This document shows positions 36,951 through 46,156 of a DNA stretch of 64,000 nt, in pieces. How positions within the stretch are numbered: position 1 is the first letter of the stretch; the number at the start of each line of letters is the position of its first letter. A program made the position numbers and the translations under genes. Source of the DNA: Chryseobacterium daeguense DSM 19388 (GTDB lineage Bacteria; Bacteroidota; Bacteroidia; Flavobacteriales; Weeksellaceae); NCBI RefSeq assembly GCF_000430825.1, contig NZ_AUMT01000011.1, positions 1-64,000 of the forward strand, given 5' to 3'. The notes under the pieces are model-generated. The model did not search any database and was not told the DNA's origin. It saw nothing but the letters and a program-made list of their open reading frames with translations.

Positions 36951-39074
36951 TTAATTTAAAACAATCTGGAAATTTTCATCTAACGAAACAACACCTTCTG
37001 TAACACCTTCAGGATGTGAGCTGAAACCTTTTAATTTTGAAGTTTTTCCTTTTAAAACCAAGTCCATCAACTGTTTATCCGAAAATTTTTTCCCAAAGAT
37101 TTCAAATGAAACTTTAAAACCGCAGTTTTTAAAATCCGAACATCCTACGGCCGTTTTCCCTTTCATGAGATGATGTTCTCTGCATTTCGGGCATTTTGTT
37201 TCTTCCCATGACTGCAGCTCTTTTTTTGTGGCGGGCTCGCGCTTTTTCTTTTCTTTGACTTCAGGCTTTTCTTCTTCCAGATTAATGACTTTTCCTTTTC
37301 CGTAAACCACCTTCTTGGTAAGCTCCGTTACCATCTGGATGAGCTCTTCCTTAAAATGATTGGCTTCATATTCGCCTTTTTCAATTTTACGAAGCTTCAA
37401 TTCCCATTCTCCGGTAAGCTCGGGGCTTTTCAGCAACTCGTCTTCAATGGTATCAATTAATTGAATTCCCGTTTGGGTTGCGATCAGGTTTTTTCTTTTC
37501 TTTTCAATATACTTTCGTTTGAAAAGGGTTTCAATGATATTTGCTCTTGTGGAAGGTCTTCCGATTCCATTATTTTTGAGCATTTCACGAAGTTCTTCAT
37601 CATCCACCTGCTTTCCTGCGGTTTCCATAGCCCGGAGTAAGGTTGCTTCCGTATAAGGTTTCGGAGGAGAGGTTTTCCCCTGATGGATCATTGGGTCGTG
37701 TGGCCCGGTTTCTCCCACTGTAAACTCCGGGATGGTCTGTTCCTCTTCCTTATCTTTTTCCTTATCTGTCGATTCTTCTTTGGGTTCTTTTGCATACACC
37801 GCTCTCCAGCCCGGTTCCAGAATCTGTTTTCCACTGGTTTTGAAAGGGATGGTTCCTACTTTTCCTTCCACCAGAGTATTGGAGATTTTACATTCCGGAT
37901 AAAAAACCGAAATAAAACGTTTTGCAATAAGGTCGTAGATCAGCTTTTCTTCCCTGCTCAAATTCTGTGACGGCGGAACTTCGGTAGGAATAATAGCATG
38001 GTGATCTGTAACTTTTGTATCATCAAAAACTGCTTTTGACTTTGGGATTGGTTCCTGTAGCAGAGGCGCAACCAATTCCTGGTAGAACGTCATTTTCCGT
38101 AGAATTCCTTCAATTTTCGGGTATAAGCTTTCCGATAGATACGTGGTATCCACACGCGGATAGGTGACGTGTTTTTTTTCGTACAGGCTTTGAATATAAT
38201 TTAATGTATTTTCTGCTGAATAACCATACTTTTTGTTGGCTTCCACCTGAAGTCCGGTAAGGTCAAATAATCTTGGATTTTTTTCTTTTCCTTCTTTAAT
38301 TTCGAAAGAAACGATTTCAAAGGGATTTAATTTTAAATATTCCAGCCCTTTCTCTGCCCTGTCCAGTGTTTTCAAACGGTCGATCGCCGCATTGAAAATA
38401 ACATCACGGTATTTTGTTTTCAGCTCCCAATATTCTTCGATGGTAAAAGCATCAATTTCTTTCTGGCGCTGAACGAGCATCGCCAAAGTGGGTGTCTGAA
38501 CCCTTCCGATCGATAAAACAGCTTTATTTCCACCAAATTTTTTAGTGAAAAGTCTTGTGGCATTAATCCCCAGCAGCCAGTCTCCGATAGCCCTTGCGTT
38601 TCCTGCCAAATAAAGGTTTTTGTAATCTTCGGCAGGCTTTAAATTTGCAAAACCTTCTTTAATAGCTTCCTCGGTAAGTGATGAAATCCACAACCGCTGG
38701 ATCGGTTTGTTGCATTTTGCCTTCTGCAGCACCCATCTCTGGATGAGTTCTCCCTCCTGCCCGGCATCCCCGCAGTTGATGACCTCATCACATTCTTCTA
38801 CCAGTCTTTCAATAACTTTAAACTGATTTTCAACGCCTTTATTGGGAATTAATTTGATCCCAAAGCTTTGCGGAATGATTGGCAGCAGAAAAAGGTTCCA
38901 TGATTTGTACTGCGGACCGTAGTCATGAGGTTCTTTCAGGGTACACAAATGCCCGAAAGTCCATGTCACACAATAGCCGTTTCCTTCCATATAGCCCTGC
39001 TTGGGAATGGTGGCACCCAATACTTTGGCGATATCTCTGGCAACACTTGGCTTTTCTGCAATACAAAGTTTCAT
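36951..39074 (-). CDS. topB: DNA topoisomerase III
   Basis: 707 residues of type IA topoisomerase. The TOPRIM start is KLCIAEKPSVARDIAKVLGA and its acidic DxE-like part is NCGDAGQEGEL. SIGRVQTPTLAML and the active-site Tyr in THYPRVDTTYL-like VTYPRVDTTYL follow, then NGIGRPSTRANIIETL. The C-terminal CPKCREHH...GCSDFKNCGF is a zinc-ribbon-like domain. It unlinks single-stranded and recombination intermediates. Accessory copies travel on mobile elements, but nothing mobile is adjacent. Confidence 0.93.
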   Translation of the reverse strand: MKLCIAEKPSVARDIAKVLGATIPKQGYMEGNGYCVTWTFGHLCTLKEPHDYGPQYKSWNLFLLPIIPQSFGIKLIPNKGVENQFKVIERLVEECDEVINCGDAGQEGELIQRWVLQKAKCNKPIQRLWISSLTEEAIKEGFANLKPAEDYKNLYLAGNARAIGDWLLGINATRLFTKKFGGNKAVLSIGRVQTPTLAMLVQRQKEIDAFTIEEYWELKTKYRDVIFNAAIDRLKTLDRAEKGLEYLKLNPFEIVSFEIKEGKEKNPRLFDLTGLQVEANKKYGYSAENTLNYIQSLYEKKHVTYPRVDTTYLSESLYPKIEGILRKMTFYQELVAPLLQEPIPKSKAVFDDTKVTDHHAIIPTEVPPSQNLSREEKLIYDLIAKRFISVFYPECKISNTLVEGKVGTIPFKTSGKQILEPGWRAVYAKEPKEESTDKEKDKEEEQTIPEFTVGETGPHDPMIHQGKTSPPKPYTEATLLRAMETAGKQVDDEELREMLKNNGIGRPSTRANIIETLFKRKYIEKKRKNLIATQTGIQLIDTIEDELLKSPELTGEWELKLRKIEKGEYEANHFKEELIQMVTELTKKVVYGKGKVINLEEEKPEVKEKKKREPATKKELQSWEETKCPKCREHHLMKGKTAVGCSDFKNCGFKVSFEIFGKKFSDKQLMDLVLKGKTSKLKGFSSHPEGVTEGVVSLDENFQIVLN

Positions 39075-39288
39075 GAATTTCGGGGATTATTGAAGAGGGC
39101 AAAAATCGGGATTTTTTTTGGATTTTGCTAATTTGTTGAAGGTTGCTGGTTGAGTTTTGATTTTAAAATTATTATAACTAAATAAAGAACACTTCAATTA
39201 ATTGAAGTGTTCTTTATTTAGTATATCCCATTTTTTTTTGGAAAAAATTGCTAATATAAATAATCAATTTGAGTTAAGCTCAAAACTT

Positions 39289-40053
39289 TTATTCCAAAGA
39301 ATTATTGTATTTTTTCTTGTTTTCATCTATTCTTCTTCTATATTCAGGATTATTAATTTTTCCTTGTGATGGATCTGCAATGTATTCATTTCTTTTATTG
39401 ATATATTGCTCTTTATTTATCAATACTCCTTTTCTAAATTCTATTGGAAGCTTTACTTTAGTAATAGAAACCGCGCTGAATTTAAAATATTCATGAATTT
39501 CTGAAACTTCCAATATTAGCCCAGGTAGACCTTTAAACTTATATGGACCGTCATTAATAGGAATATCATAAGTAAACCAAGCTATATATTTTTTATTATC
39601 TATTTCTATGGTTGCTTTTGTGCATTTGTAACCCAGAATATTTTTAGTATCCTGATTAAATATCTTCCATGTTTTTAAATCTGCACTTTTGAATGTATAA
39701 AGAGTTCTTCCTAAGCTATTAGAAATAAAAATACCATTTTCGTCTTTATAAACAGAATGTTTTACCCTCGCTTCAGGTACTCCGCTCATATTTATTGTAA
39801 CAACTTCATTATTTGTAGCTCCTCTTAATTGTTTTCCAAAAGCAGCAGCTCTAGCTTTATAATTTTCACTAAAATAATTTGATTTTTTTCCGTTCGTTAA
39901 TAATGTCATCTGCTCTGAAAGCGGATGACTTTTATCAAGAGTGTCATTTACAAAAACAAAATCATATTTTATTTCAAGTTCTGAATTTTCATCTGACTGA
40001 CTTTTGATGAAAATTACAGAAAAAAGAAAAATTAATTTTAAGATATTTTTCAT
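39289..40053 (-). CDS. GLPGLI family protein
   Basis: 254 residues from the ATG at 40053, chosen for the signal peptide KNILKLIFLFSVIFIKSQS. The family motif is present in GPYKFKGLPGLILEVSE, with the preceding YIAWFTYDIPINDGP. GLPGLI proteins are exported Bacteroidota proteins of unknown function. The gene lies downstream of a 93-residue secreted peptide gene in the same direction. Confidence 0.85.
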   Translation of the reverse strand: MKNILKLIFLFSVIFIKSQSDENSELEIKYDFVFVNDTLDKSHPLSEQMTLLTNGKKSNYFSENYKARAAAFGKQLRGATNNEVVTINMSGVPEARVKHSVYKDENGIFISNSLGRTLYTFKSADLKTWKIFNQDTKNILGYKCTKATIEIDNKKYIAWFTYDIPINDGPYKFKGLPGLILEVSEIHEYFKFSAVSITKVKLPIEFRKGVLINKEQYINKRNEYIADPSQGKINNPEYRRRIDENKKKYNNSLE

Positions 40054-40168
40054 ATTGCGCTTTTTCAAATAAAATTTGTCACTTTATAAAATCAGAATAA
40101 TTAAAAATCAATATTTTATAAAGTGACATTAGTTGTTATAAAAACAACAACAATATATTATTTTACAT

Positions 40169-40450
40169 TTATGTTACGGGGTTTTCGAAGCTATAATGTC
40201 CACAAAGACTATAATTCATTTCTTCCCATTCATCATACATGGTTTCATCTGAATCTATTGAGCTATCATAAACAGTAACATAGGTTGATCCACAAACTGT
40301 AGGAACACGTATAATATCTCTACGAAGAAGTTTATTCTCTTTTTTTGGAACATTAATCTCATTTTCTGCTTCAACAGTTTTTATTTCTGTATTTTTAGCA
40401 CTCAATAATCCTGCAACTCCGAAAGCTGCTAGCAATAATACTTTTTTCAT
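40169..40450 (-). CDS. small secreted peptide precursor
   Basis: 93 residues from the ATG at 40450. The signal KKVLLLAAFGVAGLLSAK is a recurrent leader of small Chryseobacterium exported peptides. The mature part is acidic with two cysteines (PTVCGSTYVTVYD and NYSLCGHYSF). No function known. Strong promoter upstream; followed after about 115 nt by the GLPGLI gene, which may be co-transcribed. Confidence 0.6.
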   Translation of the reverse strand: MKKVLLLAAFGVAGLLSAKNTEIKTVEAENEINVPKKENKLLRRDIIRVPTVCGSTYVTVYDSSIDSDETMYDEWEEMNYSLCGHYSFENPVT

Positions 40451-40474
40451 AAGTTGTTTTTTAATTGTTTCTCG

Positions 40475-40505
40475 CAAAGATAAAATAAAAATTCATATTG
40501 CACAA
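40475..40505 (-). promoter_or_regulatory. promoter of the small secreted peptide gene
   Basis: On the minus strand TTG (40505-40503), 20 nt, TATCTTTG (40482-40475), 24 nt before the ATG. Consensus boxes and spacing. Confidence 0.7.
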
Positions 40506-40578
40506 GTAGGGTTTGAGGGGTTTATCTTCAATTTTCAGCAAAAAAATTGCATTTTTAGAATATATACCTCAACATTTT

Positions 40579-40586
40579 TATATTTG
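40579..40586 (+). promoter_or_regulatory. -7 box of the XRE regulator
   Basis: TATATTTG, an exact TAnnTTTG, 14 nt upstream of the ATG at 40601. It supports that start rather than the longer open frame beginning at 40513. Confidence 0.5.
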
Positions 40587-40600
40587 TGATAAAGAAAATT

Positions 40601-40949
40601 ATGCAAGTAGGACAAAAAAAATAAAACGCATAAGAAAACTCAAAGGATTTTCACAAACAGAAGTCGCAGAAAACTTTTTATTTCACAACGTGCTTATTCT
40701 GATATTGAAAATAATAAAACTAAGTTAGATCTTGATCGATTAGAAAGGTTATCAAATATTTTTGAAATGGATGCTTTGGAATTACTGACTTTTGATGAAA
40801 AGAAAGTTTTTAATAATACTTCAAAAGGATTATTTGCTGATAAAATTTTAGATGATAATTTTGAAAACGAACGACAATTTTATCAACAGCAGATCAAACA
40901 TCTGGAAGAAGAAATTTTATTTTTGAGAAATCTTATTCATAAAAATTAA
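40601..40949 (+). pseudogene. XRE-family helix-turn-helix regulator with two frameshifts
   Basis: Three reading-frame pieces make one regulator of about 116 residues: MQVGQK, then KIKRIRKLKGFSQTEVAE, then LFISQRAYSDIENNKTKLDL, RLERLSNIFEMDALELLTF and a C-terminal coiled coil (QQQIKHLEEEILFLRNLI). Frames join if one A is restored in the A8 run (40613-40621) and one in the A4 run (40670-40673). Divergent from the small secreted peptide gene, which it may have controlled. Both breaks are in homopolymers, so sequencing error is a live alternative. Confidence 0.75.
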
Positions 40950-41028
40950 ATCTATTATCCTCATAAAATTTTTATTTGATAATAAGCACGAGTGAGACGC
41001 TCGCGCTCGCGGAAATTTTCAGCAAAAA

Positions 41029-41050
41029 AGCCCCCTTAAAAAAGGGAGCT
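41029..41050 (-). terminator. terminator of the pirin-like gene
   Basis: AGCCCCCTT (41029-41037) pairs with AAGGGAGCT (41042-41050) with one mismatch; the minus strand continues CTTTTTTGC. It lies 4 nt after the stop. Confidence 0.65.
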
Positions 41051-41054
41051 CTTA

Positions 41055-42080
41055 CTATATCGTTATTGGAACTTCCATTAAAAGAATTTCCGTTTTATCT
41101 GATGTTGCTTTAATTTTTAAATCTGAAATATTCCAGACTCCAAAACCATCTCTTTCATTTAATTTTTGACCATCAATTTCGGCGCTTCCTTTTATGATAA
41201 AAGCGTAGACACCGTTTCCTTTTTTATTGATCTGATAAAGGGTCTCCGTATCATTTTCAAAATTCCCTAAGTGGAACCAGGCATCCTGATGAATCCAGAC
41301 ACCGTCATCATCCGGATTGGGAGACAGAATCTGCTGAAATCTGTTTTTGCTTTTGGTCTTATCCAAAGTAATCTGATCATACCTCGGAGCTACGTTTCTT
41401 TTATTGGGATATACCCAGATTTGCAGGAACTTTGCGATTCCGTTTTCGTTTTTACTGAACTCGCTGTGCATCACGCCGGTTCCGGCACTCATCACCTGGA
41501 TCTGGCCGCTTTGGATAACGGACTTATTACCCAGATTATCTTTATGCTCAAGGCTTCCCTCAAGCGGGATACTGATGATCTCCATATTATCGTGAGGATG
41601 TGCACCAAAACCTTTTCCGGGCTGCATGGTATCATCATTCAGAACGCGCAAAGCTCCAAACTGAATGTTTTCCGCATTATAATAATCACCAAAACTGAAT
41701 GTTTTTTCGCTCAACAGCCACTGATGATCTGTTTTTCCTCTGGATTCAGCCGCATGGAAAACATTTTCAGGTTTATGAGCAGGTGAAAAACGCCTTTCAA
41801 CCTCAGTTTTAAGCAGTCCGCTTCCACCTCCGTAATGGTCTACTACTTTGATTTTTTGATTCAAATTTTCGCAAAAAACTTTAATATCTTTCTCAAACTG
41901 ACCATCCAGGCCAGAGCTCAGCAATACAATATCCGCATGGTTTTCTTTGAGATAATCGTATGCTTTCGTTTCATCATTCAGAATTTCGGCTTTCCATTCC
42001 TTTTCTTTTTCAATAATTCTTTTCAAAACGTCAAGAATCTCCTGATTTTTTCCTATGACTAAAAATTGTAATGCTTCCAT
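41055..42080 (-). CDS. pirin family protein with N-terminal receiver-like domain
   Basis: 341 residues in two parts. Residues 1-100 fold like a CheY receiver (QFLVIGKNQEILDVLKRIIE, ADIVLLSSGLDG), but the phospho-acceptor Asp is missing: the strand end reads LLSSG. From about 105 a pirin bicupin follows (RFSPAHKPENVFHAAESRG), with metal ligands in GFGAHPHDNMEIISIPLEG, GTGVMHSEFS. Pirins are iron-binding regulators or quercetinase-like enzymes. The fusion with a degenerate receiver is unusual to me. Confidence 0.8.
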   Translation of the reverse strand: MEALQFLVIGKNQEILDVLKRIIEKEKEWKAEILNDETKAYDYLKENHADIVLLSSGLDGQFEKDIKVFCENLNQKIKVVDHYGGGSGLLKTEVERRFSPAHKPENVFHAAESRGKTDHQWLLSEKTFSFGDYYNAENIQFGALRVLNDDTMQPGKGFGAHPHDNMEIISIPLEGSLEHKDNLGNKSVIQSGQIQVMSAGTGVMHSEFSKNENGIAKFLQIWVYPNKRNVAPRYDQITLDKTKSKNRFQQILSPNPDDDGVWIHQDAWFHLGNFENDTETLYQINKKGNGVYAFIIKGSAEIDGQKLNERDGFGVWNISDLKIKATSDKTEILLMEVPITI

Positions 42081-42115
42081 ATCAGTCTGATATTTAAATT
42101 TTTATAAAATTATCT

Positions 42116-42409
42116 TTATGATTCTTTCAGCCATACATCGTTATACTCTTCAGGATGTTTTTTGAACTGAGCGTGAACATACGAACACAACGGCAGAATT
42201 TTCAGGTCATTCTCCCTTGCATAAGAAACAAGTTTATCCAGTAATAATTTTGCAAAACCTTTTCCTGCATATTCATCATTAACTTCAGTGTGATAAACGG
42301 TTAATTTTTTCCCGATCACTGATATATCCATTTTCCCTGCTTTATTTTCGTCTGAGAAAAGCTGAACTTCACCTCTTGCGTGTCCTAAAACTACTTCTGT
42401 TCTTTCCAT
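42116..42409 (-). CDS. small GNAT-type N-acetyltransferase
   Basis: 97 residues from the ATG at 42409 (an ATG 24 nt upstream is possible). GEVQLFSDENKAGKMDIS, VYHTEVNDEYAGKGFAKLLL and ILPLCSYVHAQFKKHPEY are typical of the short YidJ/GTNAT (Acetyltransf_CG) group; the KGFAKLL segment is the acetyl-CoA loop. Substrate unknown. Confidence 0.82.
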   Translation of the reverse strand: MERTEVVLGHARGEVQLFSDENKAGKMDISVIGKKLTVYHTEVNDEYAGKGFAKLLLDKLVSYARENDLKILPLCSYVHAQFKKHPEEYNDVWLKES

Positions 42410-42541
42410 AATGTTGTTATTTATTTTTAGCAAATTTATACTGTCTTTAGAAAATTTTAAATGATCTATGATAAGTTCGACAGGAAATAATTATTTTATT
42501 AAATAATCTGAGTTCTGGATAAGAAACATTGTATTGCTAGC

Positions 42542-42673
42542 AGGAAGCCGGAAGTGAGAGACTTGAAGTAGCTATCAGATCTAAATTTCTGATGTTGTCA
42601 TACAAAACAGTGAAGCAGTTTTTTAATCCCAATAAACTTCCTCTTCTATCTTCCCTCTTCCAACTCCCGGCTT
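42542..42673 (+). repeat. dispersed intergenic repeat, copy B
   Basis: 42542-42624 matches copy A (31395-31313, opposite strand). The outer ends of this copy (GGAAGCCGGAAG at the left, CTCCCGGCTTTC near 42665-42676) form an inverted pair, so the unit may be about 130 bp. It fills most of the gap upstream of the met leader. Confidence 0.6.
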
Positions 42674-42815
42674 TCTTTAAATAAAATGTCTTCCGAGTTC
42701 GCTAAAACACCTATTCCAAAAATTATATCATTAAAAATCAGCATGTTATTTTATTTAGTTAAAATTTATTTTAAAAAAGTCTACTTTTTTAGTGGACTAA
42801 TAGAAATTTATCTCT

Positions 42816-42823
42816 TATATTTG
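42816..42823 (+). promoter_or_regulatory. -7 box of the met operon
   Basis: TATATTTG, an exact TAnnTTTG, 27 nt before the leader peptide ATG. A short hairpin AGTCTAC/GTGGACT lies just upstream (about 42778-42797), where an operator could sit. No clear TTG. Confidence 0.5.
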
Positions 42824-42850
42824 CAACCGTAATCACGACACAGTTTTACA

Positions 42851-42949
42851 ATGAAAACAGAATTTAAAAATAATTCAACCGGAAAGCAATTCATCAATAC
42901 AATGATGATGCATTGCTGTATGCCTGTACATCAATATTGCTGTGGTTGA
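42851..42949 (+). CDS. Met/Cys/His-rich leader peptide upstream of metNIQ
   Basis: A 32-residue ORF that starts MKTEFKNNSTGKQFINT and ends MMMHCCMPVHQYCCG. Fifteen final codons hold four Met, four Cys and two His. It is followed by a strong terminator and then metN, the layout of amino-acid attenuators such as his and trp. When charged tRNA-Met (or Cys) is scarce the ribosome would stall on these codons and an alternative fold would spare the terminator. Role is inferred from layout; I do not recall a described family. Promoter box 27 nt upstream. Confidence 0.7.
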   Translation: MKTEFKNNSTGKQFINTMMMHCCMPVHQYCCG

Positions 42950-42974
42950 CCTTACTTTTATATGACATATTTTT

Positions 42975-43011
42975 AAAGGCTCTACCACGTTGTAGAGCCT
43001 TTTTATTTTTA
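42975..43011 (+). terminator. attenuator-type terminator before metN
   Basis: An 11-bp perfect stem (42975-42985 with 42992-43002, loop CACGTT) followed by TTTTATTTTT. It starts 25 nt after the leader stop and ends about 22-30 nt before metN, so it must be read through for the transporter to be made. Confidence 0.85.
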
Positions 43012-43032
43012 ACAAGAACCCATATCTTAAAA

Positions 43033-44085
<1,053 letters not shown>

Positions 44086-44093
<8 letters not shown>

Positions 44094-44742
44094 TGATACG
44101 GTAATTTCCCTTTTGTCAAAGGGAGTTTGGGAGACGGTTTATATGACTTTTGTATCCGGTTTTTTTGGATTTGTTCTGGGTCTGCCTGTGGGAATATTAT
44201 TATTCTTAACAAGAAAAGATCAGTTGCTGGAAAATGTAATTTATAATAGGATTTTATCTGTTTTGGTTAATATTTTCCGGTCCATTCCATTCATTATTTT
44301 AATTGTCTGGATGATCCCTTTCACAAGAAGCCTGGTAGGAACCTCCATCGGAATGAATGCCGCACTGGTTCCTCTGAGCATTGGAGCCGCACCTTTCATC
44401 GCAAGACTGGTGGAAAACAGCCTGCTGGAAGTTCCTTATGGATTGATAGAAACGGCAAGAGCTTTAGGTGCAACCCCTTTTCAGATCATCAGGAAAGTTT
44501 TGCTGCCGGAAGCGCTTCCCTCTTTGATTAATAATGCGACCATTACGCTGATTACCCTCGTAGGATATTCAGCGATGGGAGGTGCCGTGGGTGCCGGTGG
44601 ACTGGGACAGATCGGATATCAATATGGATACATTGGGTATGACGCGGTGATTATGAATCTTGTGTTGGGATTGTTGGTGGCCCTCGTTTTTATTATTCAG
44701 TTTTCCGGTGACAGGCTCGCGAAAAGGTTTGATCATCGGTGA
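44086..44742 (+). CDS. metI: methionine ABC transporter permease
   Basis: 218 residues with five to six membrane helices of the MetI type: VWETVYMTFVSGFFGFVLG, SVLVNIFRSIPFIILIVWMI, and the EAA loop EVPYGLIETARALGATPFQI followed by VLLPEALPSLI. It forms the membrane channel with MetN. It overlaps the end of metN. Confidence 0.93.
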
Positions 44743-44877
44743 TTTTTGAGAGTAAGAGAGTTTTAGTGTGAGCTTTGAAATATTTTGTGTGAATGTGAAG
44801 TAGTTTTGATAAAGGGCTGTTTGCAGTTTTGCTTAGAGCCTTTTATCTCTTTTTTAAAATTGATTTAAATAATTTAT

Positions 44878-45690
44878 ATGAAAAAAATAAAAATTTTAGG
44901 TGTAGCAGCCATTGTTTTATTGCTGTTTACAGCTTGTAATACATCGAAAAAAGATGATCCGAATTACATTAAAGTAGGTATCACTTCCGGTCCGGAACAG
45001 GAAATTGCCGAAGTGGCCAAAAAAGTAGCTAAAGAAAAATATAATCTTAATGTAGAGCTGGTTTCCTTCAATGATTATGTGGTTCCCAATGAAGCTTTAA
45101 ATAATGGAGATATTGATGCCAATGCTTTTCAGCACGTACCGTATCTGAACGAGCAATCCAAACAGAGAGGCTATAAACTGGCAGTTGTCGGAAATACATT
45201 TGTCTATCCTATCGTTGCTTATTCAAAAAAAATTAAAAGTATCAATGAACTTCAGAACGGAAGCACAATCGTGATTCCCAATGATCCTACAAACGGCGGG
45301 CGTTTCTTACTGCTTTTACAGAAAAACGGCTTATTAAAGCTGAAAGACGGCATCGGCCTGCTACCCAAAGTAACTGACATTGCAGATAACCCGAAACAAT
45401 TGAAAATCCTGGAAATTGAAGCTCCGCAGCTGCCAAGAGTGTTGGATGATAAAGAAGTTGTGATCGCTATTATTAACAATAATTTTGCTGCTCAGGCCGG
45501 ACTGGATGCCGAGAAAAACGGAATTTTTAAAGAAGATAAAGATTCCCCATACGTGAATGTGATCGTCGCAAGACATGACAATAAAACCTCAGAAAAGGTG
45601 AAAAATTTTGTAAAAGCCTATGAGTCTGATGAAGTTGTAAAAAAAGCAGATGAGATTTTCAAAGGCGGGGCTGTTAAAGGCTGGAACTGA
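44878..45690 (+). CDS. metQ: methionine-binding lipoprotein
   Basis: 270 residues. Lipoprotein signal with lipobox LFTAC (KIKILGVAAIVLLLFTACNT). The NlpA/MetQ fold follows: VGITSGPEQEIAEVAKKVA, LVSFNDYVVPNEALNNGDID, NAFQHVPYL, PNDPTNGGRFLLLLQKNGL and INNNFAAQAGL. It captures methionine in the periplasm and delivers it to MetNI. Gap of 135 nt from metI, no strong terminator between. Confidence 0.94.
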   Translation: MKKIKILGVAAIVLLLFTACNTSKKDDPNYIKVGITSGPEQEIAEVAKKVAKEKYNLNVELVSFNDYVVPNEALNNGDIDANAFQHVPYLNEQSKQRGYKLAVVGNTFVYPIVAYSKKIKSINELQNGSTIVIPNDPTNGGRFLLLLQKNGLLKLKDGIGLLPKVTDIADNPKQLKILEIEAPQLPRVLDDKEVVIAIINNNFAAQAGLDAEKNGIFKEDKDSPYVNVIVARHDNKTSEKVKNFVKAYESDEVVKKADEIFKGGAVKGWN

Positions 45691-45708
45691 TTTTGGTGAA
45701 TAGTGAAC

Positions 45709-45755
45709 TGTCAATGGTGAATTTTTCCATTATGCTGTAAAATTCACCATTGACA
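45709..45755. repeat. perfect 17-bp inverted repeat
   Basis: TGTCAATGGTGAATTTT (45709-45725) and its exact complement at 45739-45755 around a 13-nt loop, just after metQ. It may be a repeat-family hairpin or a first terminator. Confidence 0.7.
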
Positions 45756-45782
45756 TAAAGATTCTATATTATTTATTTTTTG

Positions 45783-45819
45783 ACATCGTTTCAATAGCTA
45801 TTGGAACGATGTTTTTTTT
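45783..45819 (+). terminator. terminator of the met operon
   Basis: A near-perfect 30-nt palindrome (45783-45797 with 45798-45812, centre ATAGCTAT) followed by eight T. The remaining bases to 46100 are AT-rich with nothing else recognisable. Confidence 0.8.
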
Positions 45820-46102
45820 ATATAAAAAGTTGTTTAAAATAACTTTAAATTAAGCACAAAAGAAATTTGTAAAACGCATTATTAACTATCAAATAAAATC
45901 AAAAATTTTTAAATACTTAGGTTTTCTTTTTTTCCGATTAATAATCAACTTTAAATAGAATATCAAAAATCTTTTGTGCTTTTTGTGGTTAAATAAAAGT
46001 TTAAACAAAAAAGTCAAGCAGAGAAGTCATTACTAAACATCAAAATTTTTAAAATCCATTAGTTATTAATCACTATTTCATTAAAATTTTCATTTTCTCA
46101 AT

Positions 46103-46132
46103 TTGAGATAATAAATATTTTTGCTATTTTTG
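46103..46132 (+). promoter_or_regulatory. promoter of the GH3 gene
   Basis: TTG at 46103-46105, 19 nt, TATTTTTG at 46125-46132. The transcript would start near 46138, so the ORF start TTG at 46121 lies inside the promoter and ATG 46157 is the true start. Confidence 0.7.
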
Positions 46133-46156
46133 TTACCAATCCAAAAAGGCTTTTTT

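Noticed and set aside
42824..43032. SAM riboswitch upstream of metN
   Set aside because: I found no SAM-I or SAM-II core; the leader is explained by a Met/Cys-rich ORF and a terminator.
46121..46156. TTG start giving twelve extra residues to the GH3 enzyme
   Set aside because: It lies inside the predicted TAnnTTTG box; the ATG at 46157 opens a clean signal peptide.
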